Origin: Cristatella mucedo
Lineage: Eukaryota; Bryozoa; Phylactolaemata; Cristatellidae
Direction: 5' to 3'
Assembly: GCA_009760855.2 (NCBI GenBank)
Contig: WPIO01000022.1
Span: 1,711,501-1,750,000 of the forward strand
Length of the DNA: 38,500 nt
The notes below the pieces were generated by a model, which saw only the letters and a list, made by a program, of their open reading frames with translations, searched no databases and was not told the DNA's origin. Made by a program: the position numbers and the translations under genes. Positions 19,990 through 30,243 of this stretch are shown here, piece after piece; the first letter of the stretch is position 1; each line of letters opens with the position of its first letter.

Positions 19990-20565
19990 AACAATCAATG
20001 TAATGTGGATAGCGTTTTATCTCGAAGTAAATGTTGTCCGAATGACTGACCCTTGAAGCGGCCATCTGGAGTTGCCCGGGAGCAAACAAAATCCACAAGA
20101 AAGACTCCAAGGCGTTCGGGCACCTGATTTTGTGAATTTGTTGACTGCCATCGCGAAAGACATGCGTATTGGAAATTATTACATTCGCCACTTGAATGGG
20201 AAGTCGTCATTCTTAGGGGGAAGCGCCATGATTGGAATAAAGACAAAGTTGACATTGAATTGGCCGCCAATTGTGTCGGCTTCCAAAACACGACCGCACG
20301 GCAAACTGATAACTATGAGCCTTGTGACGTTGCAGAGCCCCTTCTCCGGGCTTAGATTGCACAAAGAAATTGTAGGCAATTCCAGGCTTGAGCAATATCT
20401 CGAGAGGGGGCAGCTAGAACGTGGGACTGTTATGATACTCTGGAGGAATGCCAATTTCGTTTTCGAGACACTCGTAAGCAACGGTACTCAGCAACGTGCC
20501 ATTCGTACGCCAAGTCAGACGTTAATTCGAACAGGAACTGCAGTCGTCTGCGTCTCAGGAATGCT
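19990..20565 (-). pseudogene. PIF1-like helicase remnant (Helitron type), C-terminal part
   Basis: The minus strand holds the end of a PIF1-family helicase split over three frames. In order: NEIGIPPEYHNSPTF (near 20450), LSPEKGLCNVTRLIVISL (near 20345-20300), VLEADTIGGQFN with FVFIPIMALPPKNDDFPFKW (to 20182), FPIRMSFAMAVNK after two stops (20174-20136, the motif V region), and AASRVSHSDNIYFEI (about 20069-20025, motif VI region). These blocks in this order are typical of the helicase encoded by Helitrons. A 183-codon frame on the + strand over the same bases is a shadow. Frameshifts and stops show it is dead. Helitron ends and a Rep domain were not found. Confidence 0.87.
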
Positions 20566-20639
20566 GCACTCCAATTTTCTAGGATCTTTTCTCGAGCCAT
20601 GTAACAGGAACGCTGCGATCTGATTGCCTAGCTAAGGTC

Positions 20640-21627
20640 GGGGCGCCGTCTTGCCCCTTGGCAGACCTTTTGTTTAGTTTATTGAAAGATGAAACGTGAC
20701 AGCTAATCGAAGTTCTCTCGTTTACGCCACGTAATTACGCTAATCGCAGTATTGAAATCTGGGCGAATCCGAAACACTGCCGTCTATAAAAGGGAGCCTA
20801 AAACTGGCACTTCGCTAATCATGCTTGGGAGTGGCTAGTAGATTGCTGTTTTGTGAGGTTACCGAGATGCATTATTCATCCTAGTTTCGCTTGCCTTCTT
20901 TGTAAATACTGTTCATGTATGGAAGTAGGAGTTTTTTCAATGGCTATTGATTCACAGCAGGCTAAAATCAGTGTTAGGATCTCCAAGTCAGGCATTCGTT
21001 GATGGTTATTGTCTGAGCAACTAAGTGCTGTGACACTGTCTTTCGAATTGGCTGAGTTGTTGGAGCTCCAGCTCCAGAGCTTCGAGTGTCAAGGGATCAC
21101 ACTTTCAACTCCTGAAGACAACGTGCCATACCTTGAATGGTTCTGTAGAAACAAGTCTGATGTAGCCGGCCAAACATAACTACTTTATCAGTTGGTCGCC
21201 AGAGAGATTTGTTTGGTGACTCGATGTTACATTCCTAAAAGGGATGCCTTGATAACCCGTGAAGGAAGAAATTATAGACAAGCAGCGGCTTGCGACACCG
21301 GATGTTAATGTCTTTCCAACTCACTCGTTTCTGCGTATTAATGCTTAATTTATAAGTTAGTGCTGTCACTTCTAAAGGATATCGTAGGCTAAAGAGAAGG
21401 CAGGATGTGTCGCGTTGCTCTACAGAGTGGAGCTCAGGACCACCGAAATCTAGAACTCTTGTCCTACCTGCTCACTCACGATTGACAGACCAGTGATCCT
21501 GTAATCAAGGACCGATTAGGCTGGCGTTTGATATGATCGATGCTGCACTGAAAGCTCCATGCCTGTAGCCTCTTCTTTTACCCTCCTAGCTGATGGCGTC
21601 TTCAGGTTTTGTCGGTACGTTGTGCAG
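20640..21627. other. Intron stretch before the Walker A exon
   Basis: A TATA-like box lies near 20784 (listed separately). A short + strand frame at about 21003-21175 has a Glu/Leu-rich run (LSFELAELLELQLQS) but no family I recognise. The rest shows nothing. Confidence 0.4.
20784..20792 (+). promoter_or_regulatory. TATA-box-like sequence
   Basis: tctataaaagggag is a close match to a strong pol II TATA core. It stands just outside the helicase remnant. No transcript start or downstream first exon can be shown, so it may be chance or part of a transposon. Confidence 0.25.
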
Positions 21628-21914
21628 GCATTAGCCTCGACGTGTACGAGGGGCAGATAACTGCTCTGCTGGGACGAAACGGTGCTGGCAAGACCACCCT
21701 CCTCAACATGCTGACCGGGCTGAGCGCGCCAAGCAGCGGCACTGCCACAGTGTATGGACTGGATGTGCGTGACAGGAACGACCTGGATGACATACGCACC
21801 ATGACAGGGGTCTGCCCTCAGCAGAACGTGCTGTTTGAGCTGCTTACCCCTCGCGAGCACATCGTTCTCTACTCGGAACTGAAGGGTCTGTCGGCTCAAG
21901 CAACAGCTAAGACG
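21628..21914 (+). CDS. ABCA exon 5: NBD1 with Walker A and Q-loop
   Basis: This exon encodes about 95 residues of NBD1. Walker A is GRNGAGKTT near residue 15, where ATP phosphates bind. The Q-loop is in CPQQNVLFELLTPREH near residue 65, which in ABC proteins couples the NBD to the membrane domain. The acceptor is TTGTGCAG ending at 21627 (phase 1) and the donor is gtgagt at 21915 (phase 0). An apparent start upstream of the acceptor is TTG inside the intron and is not a real start. All motif residues are intact, so this half-site should bind ATP. Confidence 0.96.
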
Positions 21915-22569
21915 GTGAGTAGCCTCGTCGCTCAGGTTGTCGGATTCTACACTTGATGTTTACACTCGTGATCGGTTGGTATAATGGTTTACCCGATGAC
22001 AACGCTTCTGCCGACATGATTTAGGCTCATGATCTTATTAAAGCCCGGCGGATGTGCCCGACGAACAGTTCGAACATGCCAGGCCCCTCCCTTTGCCGTG
22101 GTCATGCACGTGTACTTGCACATCACCTCACACTGTTTACACTGAGGTGCATTAGTCAATGCGATTGGCTGCATAAGGAGGTTAGAACAGAGTAGGCTGA
22201 CCACTGAATTTACTCATTTATAGATCTGCTTTCTCATGCAGGCTGCTGCATCTGAACATACATGTTTTTGTCTAGCCCTGGCCTTGGTTTGCTGGTATGA
22301 CCCAGGTTTTGATGGTTTTGTCGTAGATCTCGAGGTTGAGTATATAAACTCGAATGTCGATTAAGAATCGGCCTCTGTCACTCACAACTTGGTCGGTTTG
22401 GTCGGACAGCTTAGCCAAACCGAACTTGCTGTATAAATCATATTGCTGATGCACTTGTAGATGCCGTGCTCATTCATGGCAGTCGAGGCTTTGCGCATCA
22501 AATCACTTGTCTCATTTGTGCTTATATGGATTATGCCTTTGCATTGCATCCTCCATCCTGTATCTACAG
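21915..22569. other. Intron between exons 5 and 6, nothing recognised
   Basis: No repeat or gene could be identified in this 655-bp intron. The introns at 22690-22786 and 22926-23354 are likewise plain. Confidence 0.6.
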
Positions 22570-22689
22570 ATCGCCACTCTCCTGTCCGAGCTGGAGCTCA
22601 CTGAGCAGGCCGACACTCTCGCTCGAGACCTCAGTGGTGGCCAACAGCGAAAGCTGTGCGTTGCCTTGGCTCTTGTTGGTGATCCCAAG
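22570..22689 (+). CDS. ABCA exon 6: NBD1 signature motif
   Basis: This exon is 40 codons in phase 0 at both ends. It carries the ABC signature LSGGQQRKL, which closes over ATP bound by the opposite NBD, preceded by a helical stretch (LLSELELTEQAD). The acceptor is ATCTACAG ending at 22569 and the donor is gtacga at 22690. The two flanking NBD1 exons join it directly in frame. Confidence 0.96.
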
Positions 22690-22786
22690 GTACGATTCGT
22701 ATTGTGCTGTCTAGTGCAGTGATTGATATGCACGCCTAATTCTGCAGCAGCTGTGACATCTCAGATTAATTTTTCGTGGCTTGCAG

Positions 22787-22925
22787 CTTATTTTTCTGGA
22801 TGAGCCGAGTGCCGGCCTCGACCCCAAAGCAAGGAGAGGACTGTGGTCACTGCTCAAGTCCAAGAAAGAAGGTCGTGTCATTCTCCTCACAACTCATTTC
22901 ATGGACGAGGCCGACATCTTGGCAG
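22787..22925 (+). CDS. ABCA exon 7: NBD1 Walker B, D-loop and H-loop
   Basis: This exon encodes 46 residues plus one base. Walker B is LIFLDEP with the catalytic glutamate, followed by the D-loop SAGLDP. The switch histidine lies in [13 protein letters not shown]. The acceptor is CTTGCAG ending at 22786 and the donor is gtgaga at 22926 (phase 1). The intron before it is only 97 nt, the shortest in the gene. Nothing essential is missing, so NBD1 looks hydrolysis-competent. Confidence 0.96.
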
Positions 22926-23354
22926 GTGAGACTCGAAAAGATTGACTCCTACTGTGATGAACAGCGACATTTTTAGGGCCACATTTGGTTCCCTGTTCAC
23001 ACTGGTTTGGGTTACATGGAGGGGCAGGATCTTTTCATCTTTAGGAAAAGTTTATTTGCTCTGAATCTCTCGTCGGGTGTTCTCGGAATTTATGTTCAAA
23101 ATAGTTCAATCCTCAAATTCGATGAAATAGACACGTGGCACCTTGTTTGCTCGTGTCGCAAGTCTGGGAAACTGTTAGCCCAGCGCTACATCGTTCATTG
23201 GGTGCAACCGGGCGAGTTTGTTGATATTTATGTTTTCCTTTTTCAACGTAGCAAGAGAAGTAGCAATCTCGATATATTTGGGGACACGTTTTTATTACGG
23301 AAGTTATTTCATTAGTGCTAAAATTGATCATATGATTGATCTTAATTTTAACAG

Positions 23355-23445
23355 ATCGTAAAGCAATCATATCAAAAGGAGTCTTGCAATGCTGTGGCTC
23401 GTCACTTTACTTGAAGACCAGATTTGGTGTCGGCTACCATTTGAA
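23355..23445 (+). CDS. ABCA exon 8: end of NBD1
   Basis: This exon encodes about 30 residues reading [20 protein letters not shown] and then TRFGVGYHL. It is the conserved ABCA segment just after the H-loop (DR.A.I..G.L.C.GSS.FLK..FG.GY.L). The acceptor is TTTTAACAG ending at 23354 (phase 1) and the donor is a perfect gtaagt at 23446 (phase 2). The junction codon with exon 7 gives Asp, completing the expected 'DRKA'. Confidence 0.95.
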
Positions 23446-24329
23446 GTAAGTACGTCGGCGCTGTGACTGACATCTGCACTTTGTGAATGGGCTGATTTTA
23501 GTGCCAGCGATCTGCTCCTCACGCTTTACTTTCGCTTGATGCGCAGCAGCTTTTTGTCGCATCTTTAGTTTTTGGCTGTTAAACATAGCGTAAGCTTAGG
23601 ATTTACCCATGCCGGTGTGCCATCGGCGTCAGTTGTCTGCCCCAGGGTGGCCTAGTTGTGTAAATGGCAGGGCCCAGGATCATCTTGATGTTCTTTTCAG
23701 TGTCCAGGCTATGTTTTCTTATCTTCCGTTGCAATATAAATTGAATTTTTGCCACTAGGCAGCCAGATAACAGTTTTGTGTCAATAAATATGCTTTGTAA
23801 CAGACCCTTTCACTGATAGTCTTCGGTGTTTGACTATTCATTTAAACCCTTACAAGTGGTGGTGGTGGTGACTGTACTTGCTCAACTGCGAGCATTCAAT
23901 TAGTTCGTCACTCTCAAATTTTCAGGCTATGCTGGACACACTTTCCTAGTCCTTGTGCAGTAACGTCATCTTTTTGCTCATGCAGCACCAGCTGCGGCTT
24001 AATAGTCTCTCTGCAATGCCGGGCGATCGTTTAGAAAATGTTTCCCTGAAATGCATGCGGGCAGCTTTCCTGGTTGTCAAAGTGCTTTTGCAAAACGCAG
24101 CTGCACAAAAGCTTAGCGGCCGTTACGGCTTTGAAGTGCGACGACGACCACGGGGGTGGCGAGGTCTTTCTGGTCTCTCACCAATGAATTAGCTGCCACA
24201 GTTCACCAACGCTTTCTCATCAACGCTTTCCATTTCTGTCTGAGCTCCACTAGCTTTCTATCGACCATTTAATTTACGTAAAGATTCTCTATTTTTCCAA
24301 CAGGTCATTGCTGGCTGGCACCTGCCAAG
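23446..24329. other. Start of 6.7 kb intron, nothing recognised
   Basis: No exon or repeat was identified. A short GGT run (gtggtggtggtggtgactg) lies at about 23856. The 79-codon + frame near 23953-24192 has no known motif. Confidence 0.5.
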
Positions 24330-24590
24330 CTATAATGTAATAATAATGAGTGTAGCCCTCTTAGAGAACTGAATCTCTTTCTGAGTACTTAACAGATGCT
24401 TTATAAAAACCCTTATCAAATGATTGGTGGTAAAATCTACAAGCAGCAGGCATGATTGGTGGTAAAATCTACAAGCAGCAGGCACATTGTAAGCATGCAT
24501 ACGCAGAAGAAGGACGAATGGGTGAAGGACGAATACATGAAGGATGAATCATAAGGACCCACTTGTTGCTGATTGCAACACGACCACCTG
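24330..24590 (-). mobile_element. L2-like LINE 3' tail, fragment G, with internal duplication
   Basis: An antisense LINE tail marked by 'agagaactgaatctctttct' next to a TAATAATAATG run. A phrase of about 33 bp (tgattggtggtaaaatctac...) is directly duplicated at about 24421-24486. A shorter unit (gaaggacgaat) also recurs at 24508-24547. Confidence 0.65.
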
Positions 24591-25380
24591 GCTACAGCGT
24601 GGACAGATCTCAAGAAAGGAAAACGTGAGTGGACAGAGATCCTTTGGTTAGATGACTACATCAGCTCCACAGTCAAGTCTGAAACCCTTCAACTACTTAA
24701 CACTGCAAAATTCAGGCATGCTTAGATAAGGGTAGCACGGCCAAACTATTACATAGATGAGAAGACCTGCAAGGAGAGAGTTACAGAAGTGTGGCCGCGA
24801 CATCACAAATATATGGACTAGGATGCTTACAGATAAGGCTAAACTAGGCAGCTAGGCCTGTCTTCCGTAAGCATCTAAACGAAGAAATTACACTATCCAC
24901 TTCTCTCTGACGTGAACTTGATCGCTATCAACAGAAATACATACCTAGCTGAACTGCTGCTCCAGTTTTAGTCTCCTCGTGCACTCAGGTCTTGTATGGA
25001 CAATACATTGTCTGTTCCATTCCTCCGCTTAAAGACCCGTGGCGACAGAAGCTTTTTCTCTGCTGGTCCTAGACTGTGGAACTTGCTTCCACTATTCTCA
25101 CGTAACGAAAACTACTTTCCTGCTTCCGACTATGGCACATCATTTACAGCCATTCCAAGCTGCTACCTATATGTTACTCACTATCTCAACTGCACTTCGG
25201 GCTCAGCCCTGCTTCTCACTTTCTCTTATTTCAGAATATTAAGTCTTTTGGTTACAGAATGCGTACCGGAAGCCGCTTAGGTTTTGAGTGAGCCATGAAA
25301 AACTCAATCGCATAACACCCACATATTGTTTGTGGCTTGCGGAGTTACAAATTGATATACATTACATCCTCCCATTCAAG
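24591..25380 (+). mobile_element. L2-like LINE fragment H, second family, C-terminus and 3' end
   Basis: Sense-strand remnant. A short RT piece (DDYISSTVKS-like, near 24650) precedes a C-terminal block SVPFLRLKTRGDRSFFSAGP and RLWNLLPLFSR (25011-25100), the usual end motif of L2/CR1 proteins. The 3' part (about 25230-25380) has phrases shared with copies at 31340 and 32510, such as 'aagccgcttaggtttt' and 'ggagttacaaattgata'. It differs from the family of A-E in its tail. Confidence 0.7.
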
Positions 25381-25399
25381 GTCTAGTGACAAGCATTTA

Positions 25400-25660
25400 A
25401 GTCATCCCATTCACTTTTCGAGAATTATGTATCTGAAATATGTAGTCCTCCGGCGTCCTGTTGATTCCACTTCCCCTCGGAAGCCAGTCGTTTAGCTGTG
25501 CCTCTAAACAACATCAAATCTTTTTGGGACTTTGCCTTTAGTCCCTGTTCCTCTAAAGTCATCAACTCGCTACTGACTGACACCACGATATCCCCTGACT
25601 TGACGTCATTACAGCGTAACTAGAAACACACACCTCAAAACACATGCTTCATCCACGTGA
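25400..25660 (+). mobile_element. Small L2-like LINE C-terminal fragment
   Basis: The + strand reads, with breaks, NNIKSFWDFAFSPCSSKVIN then LTDTTISPDLTSLQRN, matching the C-terminal block of the other LINE copies (FGDRAFSSY...SPDLTTFKKN). It is heavily decayed and has no clear ends. Confidence 0.6.
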
Positions 25661-25689
25661 ATTCTTGCAGATTGGCTTATTCAACCACC

Positions 25690-25845
25690 TCATTTTATAG
25701 CAGCAGAAGAGCCTTAATGGCCATCACTAGCGCCTGAAGTGGGTGATAAAGGATCACTCACTGCTGGGCCTCAAACCCACAACCTGGTTTCGGAAGAGCA
25801 ACAACCTTGTCCCTGGGCTAAAACCCAGGCGCTGTCCTTCATGTA
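25690..25845 (-). mobile_element. tRNA-derived SINE, copy 4, decayed
   Basis: It shares the body (agcagaagagccttaatggc on +) and the acceptor-like end with the other copies, but the B box is altered (cctcaaacccacaacc on +). It is oriented antisense to the gene. Confidence 0.7.
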
Positions 25846-26494
25846 CTTATGTCTATTGCAAATGCACATGTTATTACTAATCACTACTTAATAAGCTTCA
25901 TTTCAGTCTACTTAAAGTGCTATAACAATGAGTTATCATGCGGCTCTCTACAAATTATATTATTATATATAGAATATTATTTTAAACAAACTCGTCTGGG
26001 GCCTGGATACCGAATTCCAAAGGTTGGCACGTTGGATGGTGGATCTTTTGGAGCATCTTCAGACAATCTGGGTGTCTGGTTTTAAAATGATCTTTCATTG
26101 AATGACCACATCAGCTTAACATTCAAGTCTGCCTACTTTCAGCTATGTGATATGGGAAAACTTAGTCTTGCTTAGACAAGACAGTGATGCCACCCTCAAT
26201 TTAGTCCGTACATTTGTGACATCCCATCTCGACTTCTGTATTTCTGCACTCCAAGCTCTTCCGGCGAGTGCAATAAGGGGCTAGTTGGTGCAAAACTCTG
26301 CAGCATCTCTTGTCTGTTCATGGTCGATTAGCTACCGCAACCATTTTTCGCCGACTGGCTTCCAGTCGAATTGTGTTTCGACCTTGTTAGGTCTCTCAGA
26401 TTTAGGTTCTTAATCTTGCCCTGGCACACCTATTTGAACGACTTCACAATCAAGCTAAGTCTCTTGGTCTGTGCCCATGTTTAAGATGCTCGCC

Positions 26495-26622
26495 CTTCAT
26501 GATCGGGTCGTGGACTCGAGTCATAGATTGGTTGATCCTTTATTGGCCACTGCAAGCTGTGTTGATAGCCGTGCAGGCTCTTCTACCGCCATATAAGTTA
26601 GTCTGTTAAATCAGCCTTTAGC
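26495..26622 (+). mobile_element. tRNA-derived SINE, copy 5
   Basis: The body phrase 'gatagccgtgcaggctcttc' and the tail 'agtctgttaaatcagcc' match copy 1. The tRNA-like head is decayed (gggtcgtggactcgagtc). It lies inside the sense LINE fragment. Confidence 0.7.
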
Positions 26623-26734
26623 CTTTTAGTGCAGGCATCGCACCACCGACAGCGGTGAGGCAAGTAGCTTGGCTGTCACATTAACCAACCTCAAATCCTT
26701 CCGAGACCGTGCCTTTAATTTTTTTATGAGCTCG

Positions 26735-27048
26735 GTACACTTATTTGGAACAAGCAGCATTGTGTGCTCGGCGTAGTGGCATAGGGTATCGGAGCGACTC
26801 CTGAAAAAGTGTGGTCCTTAAACCCCTATCAGGAGATCGCGACGTCGGAGTCCTGCGCCCTTTACGACCTGCTGCCTTTTGTGTGACGCTTCTTCCTGGA
26901 ACTCAAGAACTCATATGCCTAATGGTGGCCCGTGTCGCAGGAAACTCTCTCAAGCAAAGGATGACAAAGGAAAACAGCTGCATCCGAAGTCTGTGGCGAC
27001 CGGTCTCGTCTTGGCTTCGTCACAAGCGTCGTTGCTGTTCACAAGGAA
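26735..27048 (+). repeat. Inserted segment, possible second tRNA-derived SINE
   Basis: This segment separates two neighbouring parts of a LINE C-terminus, so it is an insertion. Near its start, gtagtggcatagggtatcgg resembles an A box, and ggtccttaaacccc about 35 bp later resembles a degraded B box. Its body shares nothing visible with the main SINE family. There is an 86-codon frame with no known motif. Confidence 0.4.
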
Positions 27049-27136
27049 TTCTTACGTGCCCAAACTCCTAAACGCACTCCAGACTGACGTCACCACTACA
27101 TCCCTTTACTAGACACTATTGAAAAAGAAGCTAAAA

Positions 27137-28450
27137 GTTCTTCTAGAGCGCCTCTGATCTCGCCTGGGCATCAGTAGCACTGCTCTACAATGGTTCAGAT
27201 CATATCTCAGTGGGAGACTCCAGAGTATTGACGTGAATGGACAAAGTTCATCCGAGGTACCTCTGAAATACGGGATACATCAGGGCTCCGTGCTAGCTTC
27301 GGTTCTTTTCACGGTTTATATTCTCTCCTCTTGCTGATGTGATTGCCAAGCACAATCTAGGCTTTCACTTCTATGCGGATGACACTCAGTTGTACCTTTG
27401 CTTGGATCCCTCCCAGCCTTCGAGCACCTGAATTCTCTCGACTCACTTGCTCCATGTATTGATGACATCAGCACATGGATGGCAACAAGTTTTGTAAAAC
27501 TAACGATGATAAAAATAACTTACTAGTTGTGGGCAAACCCAGTGTGATTCACAAATTGGAAAGGCTGACGCTCAAAATTGGCTCTGCCAGCATATCTCCT
27601 GCTGAATCAGCTCCAAATGTATGTGTCATGTTCCAAAGTAACCTCTCGTTAGACGACCATATCAGCTCCACAATCATATCTGCCTACTTTCAGCTACATA
27701 ACATTGCTAAAATTTGGGCTTGTTTAGATAAGGATACCACGTCTAAATTGGCCCATGCATTTGTGACATCCCGACATGATTTCTGTAACTCACTGCTTAC
27801 TGGCCTAACGGCATGTGCAATCAGGCGATTACAGCTGGTACAAAACTCTGCAGCTAGGCTTGTCTGTCGTGAACGTCGCAGTTGCCACATCACACCACTT
27901 CCGGCCGATCTGCAGTGGCTACCTGTCAAGCAACGGATTGACTTCAAAGTTGTATCGCTTATTCTTAGGTCACTTCATTCTTTGGCTCCAGCCTATCTCT
28001 CAGATCTACTCCCCCAACAGGTTAAGCATCGTTCCACCCAATTTTCGGAATCCAACAGTTTAGCACTACCTCGTACAAATCTCAAATCCTTTGGAGACCG
28101 TGCATTTAGTTCATATCCTCTCAAAGCCTAGAACTCCCTCCCGCCTTGCGTCAGAACATCCCATGACTTGACCACATTTAAAAAGAACTTAAAAACACAC
28201 CTATTTAGGACAGCATTTAGTGGGTCCCTGTGATTCGTCCTGATGTGCTTATGCGTGCTGACACTGTGCATGCTGCCACTAACCACATTTGCATGCTGAC
28301 CCTGTGCATGTCACCCCTAACCACGTTGTTCACGTTGTTTATCAAGCATGATATTACTCACGATTAAATCGCGTTTCCCTTTGTAGCAAATGTAAAGCGC
28401 CTAGGAAGAGATTAAGTTCTCTGAGTGCGCTTTCTCAAGGGCATTATTAT
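27137..28450 (+). mobile_element. L2/CR1-group LINE fragment D (best RT copy), sense
   Basis: A 5'-truncated but well kept copy. RT blocks appear in order: GISSTALQWFRSYLSGRLQS (about 27170), the 'GS.L...LF' region (27285), GFHFYADDTQLY (about 27360), then a 218-codon frame. That frame holds NDDKNNLLVVGKPSVIHKLE, FQSNLSLDDHISSTI, RLQLVQNSAARLVCRERRSC and LRSLHSLAPAYLSDLLPQQ, ending with KSFGDRAFSSYPLKA (27475-28131). The 3' end carries the repeated 'tgcatgctgac' phrases and a (ATT)n run at about 28443-28460. The catalytic YADD is intact, but frames are broken before 27475. Confidence 0.88.
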
Positions 28451-28469
28451 TATTATTATAATTATTCTT

Positions 28470-28870
28470 ATAAATGCACCTGTTTCTCGCAGCGTGTTCT
28501 GAGTCATTGTTTGTGAATCGTCGTTGTTGTGCTTATGCATGCTGACACAGACCAATCGGTCTACTTTTTCAAGCATGTATAAAGTGCCTAGAAAAAGATT
28601 TATTTCTGTTAGAGTGCTATTCTTCAAATGTCTTATTATTAATAATTAGTATGGTTTGCTCAGCTTTCTATTCGCTCTAAGGAACTTGTCTTTCGCATGC
28701 TTGTCTAAGCACGCTACTGTGCATGTCACTAACCAATTTCACTCGCTCCTCTTGTAGGCAGTTATAAAGTGCCTTGATAGAGAATTATGTCTTTCAGATA
28801 GCTACACAAAGACACGTGTTAATTGGATGCTAATAGTTTTACTAACAATAATAATAATAATATAATAAGT
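28470..28870 (+). mobile_element. Two further LINE 3' tails in series
   Basis: After fragment D, two short 3' tails of the same type follow in the same direction. The first covers about 28470-28645 ('gtataaagtgcctagaaaaa', then ATTATTAAT). The second covers about 28680-28865 ('ttataaagtgccttgataga', then AATAATAATAATA). No coding sequence is left. Confidence 0.65.
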
Positions 28871-28989
28871 TTTATCCTTGTGGAATAGCGTATGGAAATA
28901 AAATAACGTCACTACGGCCGACGTTTAGTTATAGAGCCCTAGCAGCTGAGTGTACATGTCATGTATTGTTCTCCCTATTAATCTTATAG

Positions 28990-29530
28990 CTCTTCAGGGA
29001 ACTTGCCTACCTGCTTCCGATGTAATCCATCATGAATAACCGCTGTACTCTACAGGGTCGGCTTGGTATGGGAAAATATATACTGCCATGACATGCGTCT
29101 TACTGCATGCAGATCTATCTGCAATTATATAACGGCGTATACAGCTGAAGCAGACCTTGGCAACTAGTCCTGTCTCTCGTGAACCTCAAAAATGCCGCAT
29201 TACATTAACTCTTAGTGATCTGCACTAGCTGCTCTTCTAGCAGCATAGCGATGTCAAGGTTCTATCTCTCATTTTTAGATCCTTTCGTTCTTCTAATCCG
29301 GAAGACCCATCTGCAGTATTTCATAGTTGGACTTGCTCTCGCATTATCCTCTTCTCGTACTCTGGCTATTTATTATTAATCTAACGAGCTTCATTATCTC
29401 TTAGAGACCTTGCCTTCAGGGCATACCTTTTCATGCTAAAAATTTGCTTTTGGCTGACATCAGGTCGTCTTTTTTAACTCTTTAAAAGAAGTCAAAGGCA
29501 CCTGTTCTTTACAGCCCTTGCTGTGTCGGT
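28990..29530 (+). mobile_element. Decayed L2-like LINE C-terminal fragment, sense
   Basis: Broken frames still read SPVSREPQKCRITLTLSDLH (about 29170), VLSLIFRSFRSSNP (about 29260) and LRDLAFRAYLFMLK (about 29405), the same succession as in fragment D (CRERRSCHITPLPADLQ, LILRSLHSLAP, FGDRAF). Ends are not definable. Confidence 0.6.
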
Positions 29531-30100
29531 CTGCATCTTTTTTTCATGCAAGTGTGTGCTGAAATTGAGCACGAGCTATAGCAAACCGATTGGCATGCTT
29601 TCTTTCTATCGCGTGTCATATTCTGCGAAAGACATTTGGTTAGTTCTTATGGCACTACGTTAATAGTGTATTATTGTTATTACTCTTATTATTGTCGCAT
29701 ACTTCAGAGCTTATGCTATTTTGCCTGTATTTACAACAGCACTCCCTGAGTTTTTCGTATTTGGCTTATATGTTCCTGTTGCATTGATAGCTGCAATGCT
29801 TATAAAAATGTAATTCATTCGTATAGCTTCCCAAGAGTACTTAATCTCTATTCCGGCGCTTCACATATGCCACGAGGCTTGAGCTCATGACCTCAGTCAT
29901 AAATACATTCACCTTGACTTTGAAGGGGGAAATAATGTGCCATAATTGTATTACTGTGAGTTCATTTTTGGGATCCGCATGCAGATGTCTGTTTGTAAAA
30001 TCGTAAGTGTGAGAATAGAGTTTCATCTTTATTTTTTTTTCATTCGTATTTTCTAATTGACTTGCAAGCAAAAGTGGTGCTGTATTTGTCTCCTTTGCAG
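29531..30100. other. Intron end before exon 9
   Basis: It is AT-rich with ATTATT runs near 29670-29695 and a LINE-tail-like piece near 29835 ('gtacttaatctctattccgg', antisense). No gene is seen. The acceptor of exon 9 ends it. Confidence 0.45.
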
Positions 30101-30243
30101 AATGGAGGTACAGCCTGGTACTTATCAAGCTGAACTTACTAAGCAGACGATCCAGCAATACGTCCCCAGTGCAACTAATGATCAGACTCATGGCACGACC
30201 GTGTCGTACGCCATGCCTCAGTCTGATGTGGACAGGCTTCCTG
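30101..30243 (+). CDS. ABCA exon 9: regulatory segment after NBD1
   Basis: This exon encodes about 47 residues, including QYVPSATNDQTHGTTVSYAM followed by PQSDVDRLP. It fits the ABCA region after NBD1 (pattern 'V..HVP.A.......ELSY.LP......FP'). The acceptor is CCTTTGCAG ending at 30100 (phase 2, the junction codon gives Lys) and the donor is gtagga at 30244 (phase 1). The sequence is less conserved than the NBD itself, as usual for this segment. It lies after a 6.7 kb intron filled with LINE fragments. Confidence 0.85.

Larger units (their letters stand above)
25980..27135 (+). mobile_element. L2-like LINE fragment, sense, interrupted twice
   Basis: From the left it reads SSDNLGVWF, NDHISLTFKSAYFQL (26090-26150) and a C-terminal block with SAA(S)L-type and ADWLP pieces (26280-26360). 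It is broken by a SINE (26495-26622), resumes with LKSFRDRAF (about 26690), is broken again by about 300 bp of other DNA, and ends with LNALQTDVTTTSLY and LLKKKLK (27070-27135). Order and orientation agree with one parental copy. Confidence 0.65.

Noticed and set aside
20072-20623. Long + strand open frame of 183 codons
   Set aside because: The opposite strand carries recognisable PIF1-like helicase blocks in the expected order; the + frame has no domain and is a shadow.
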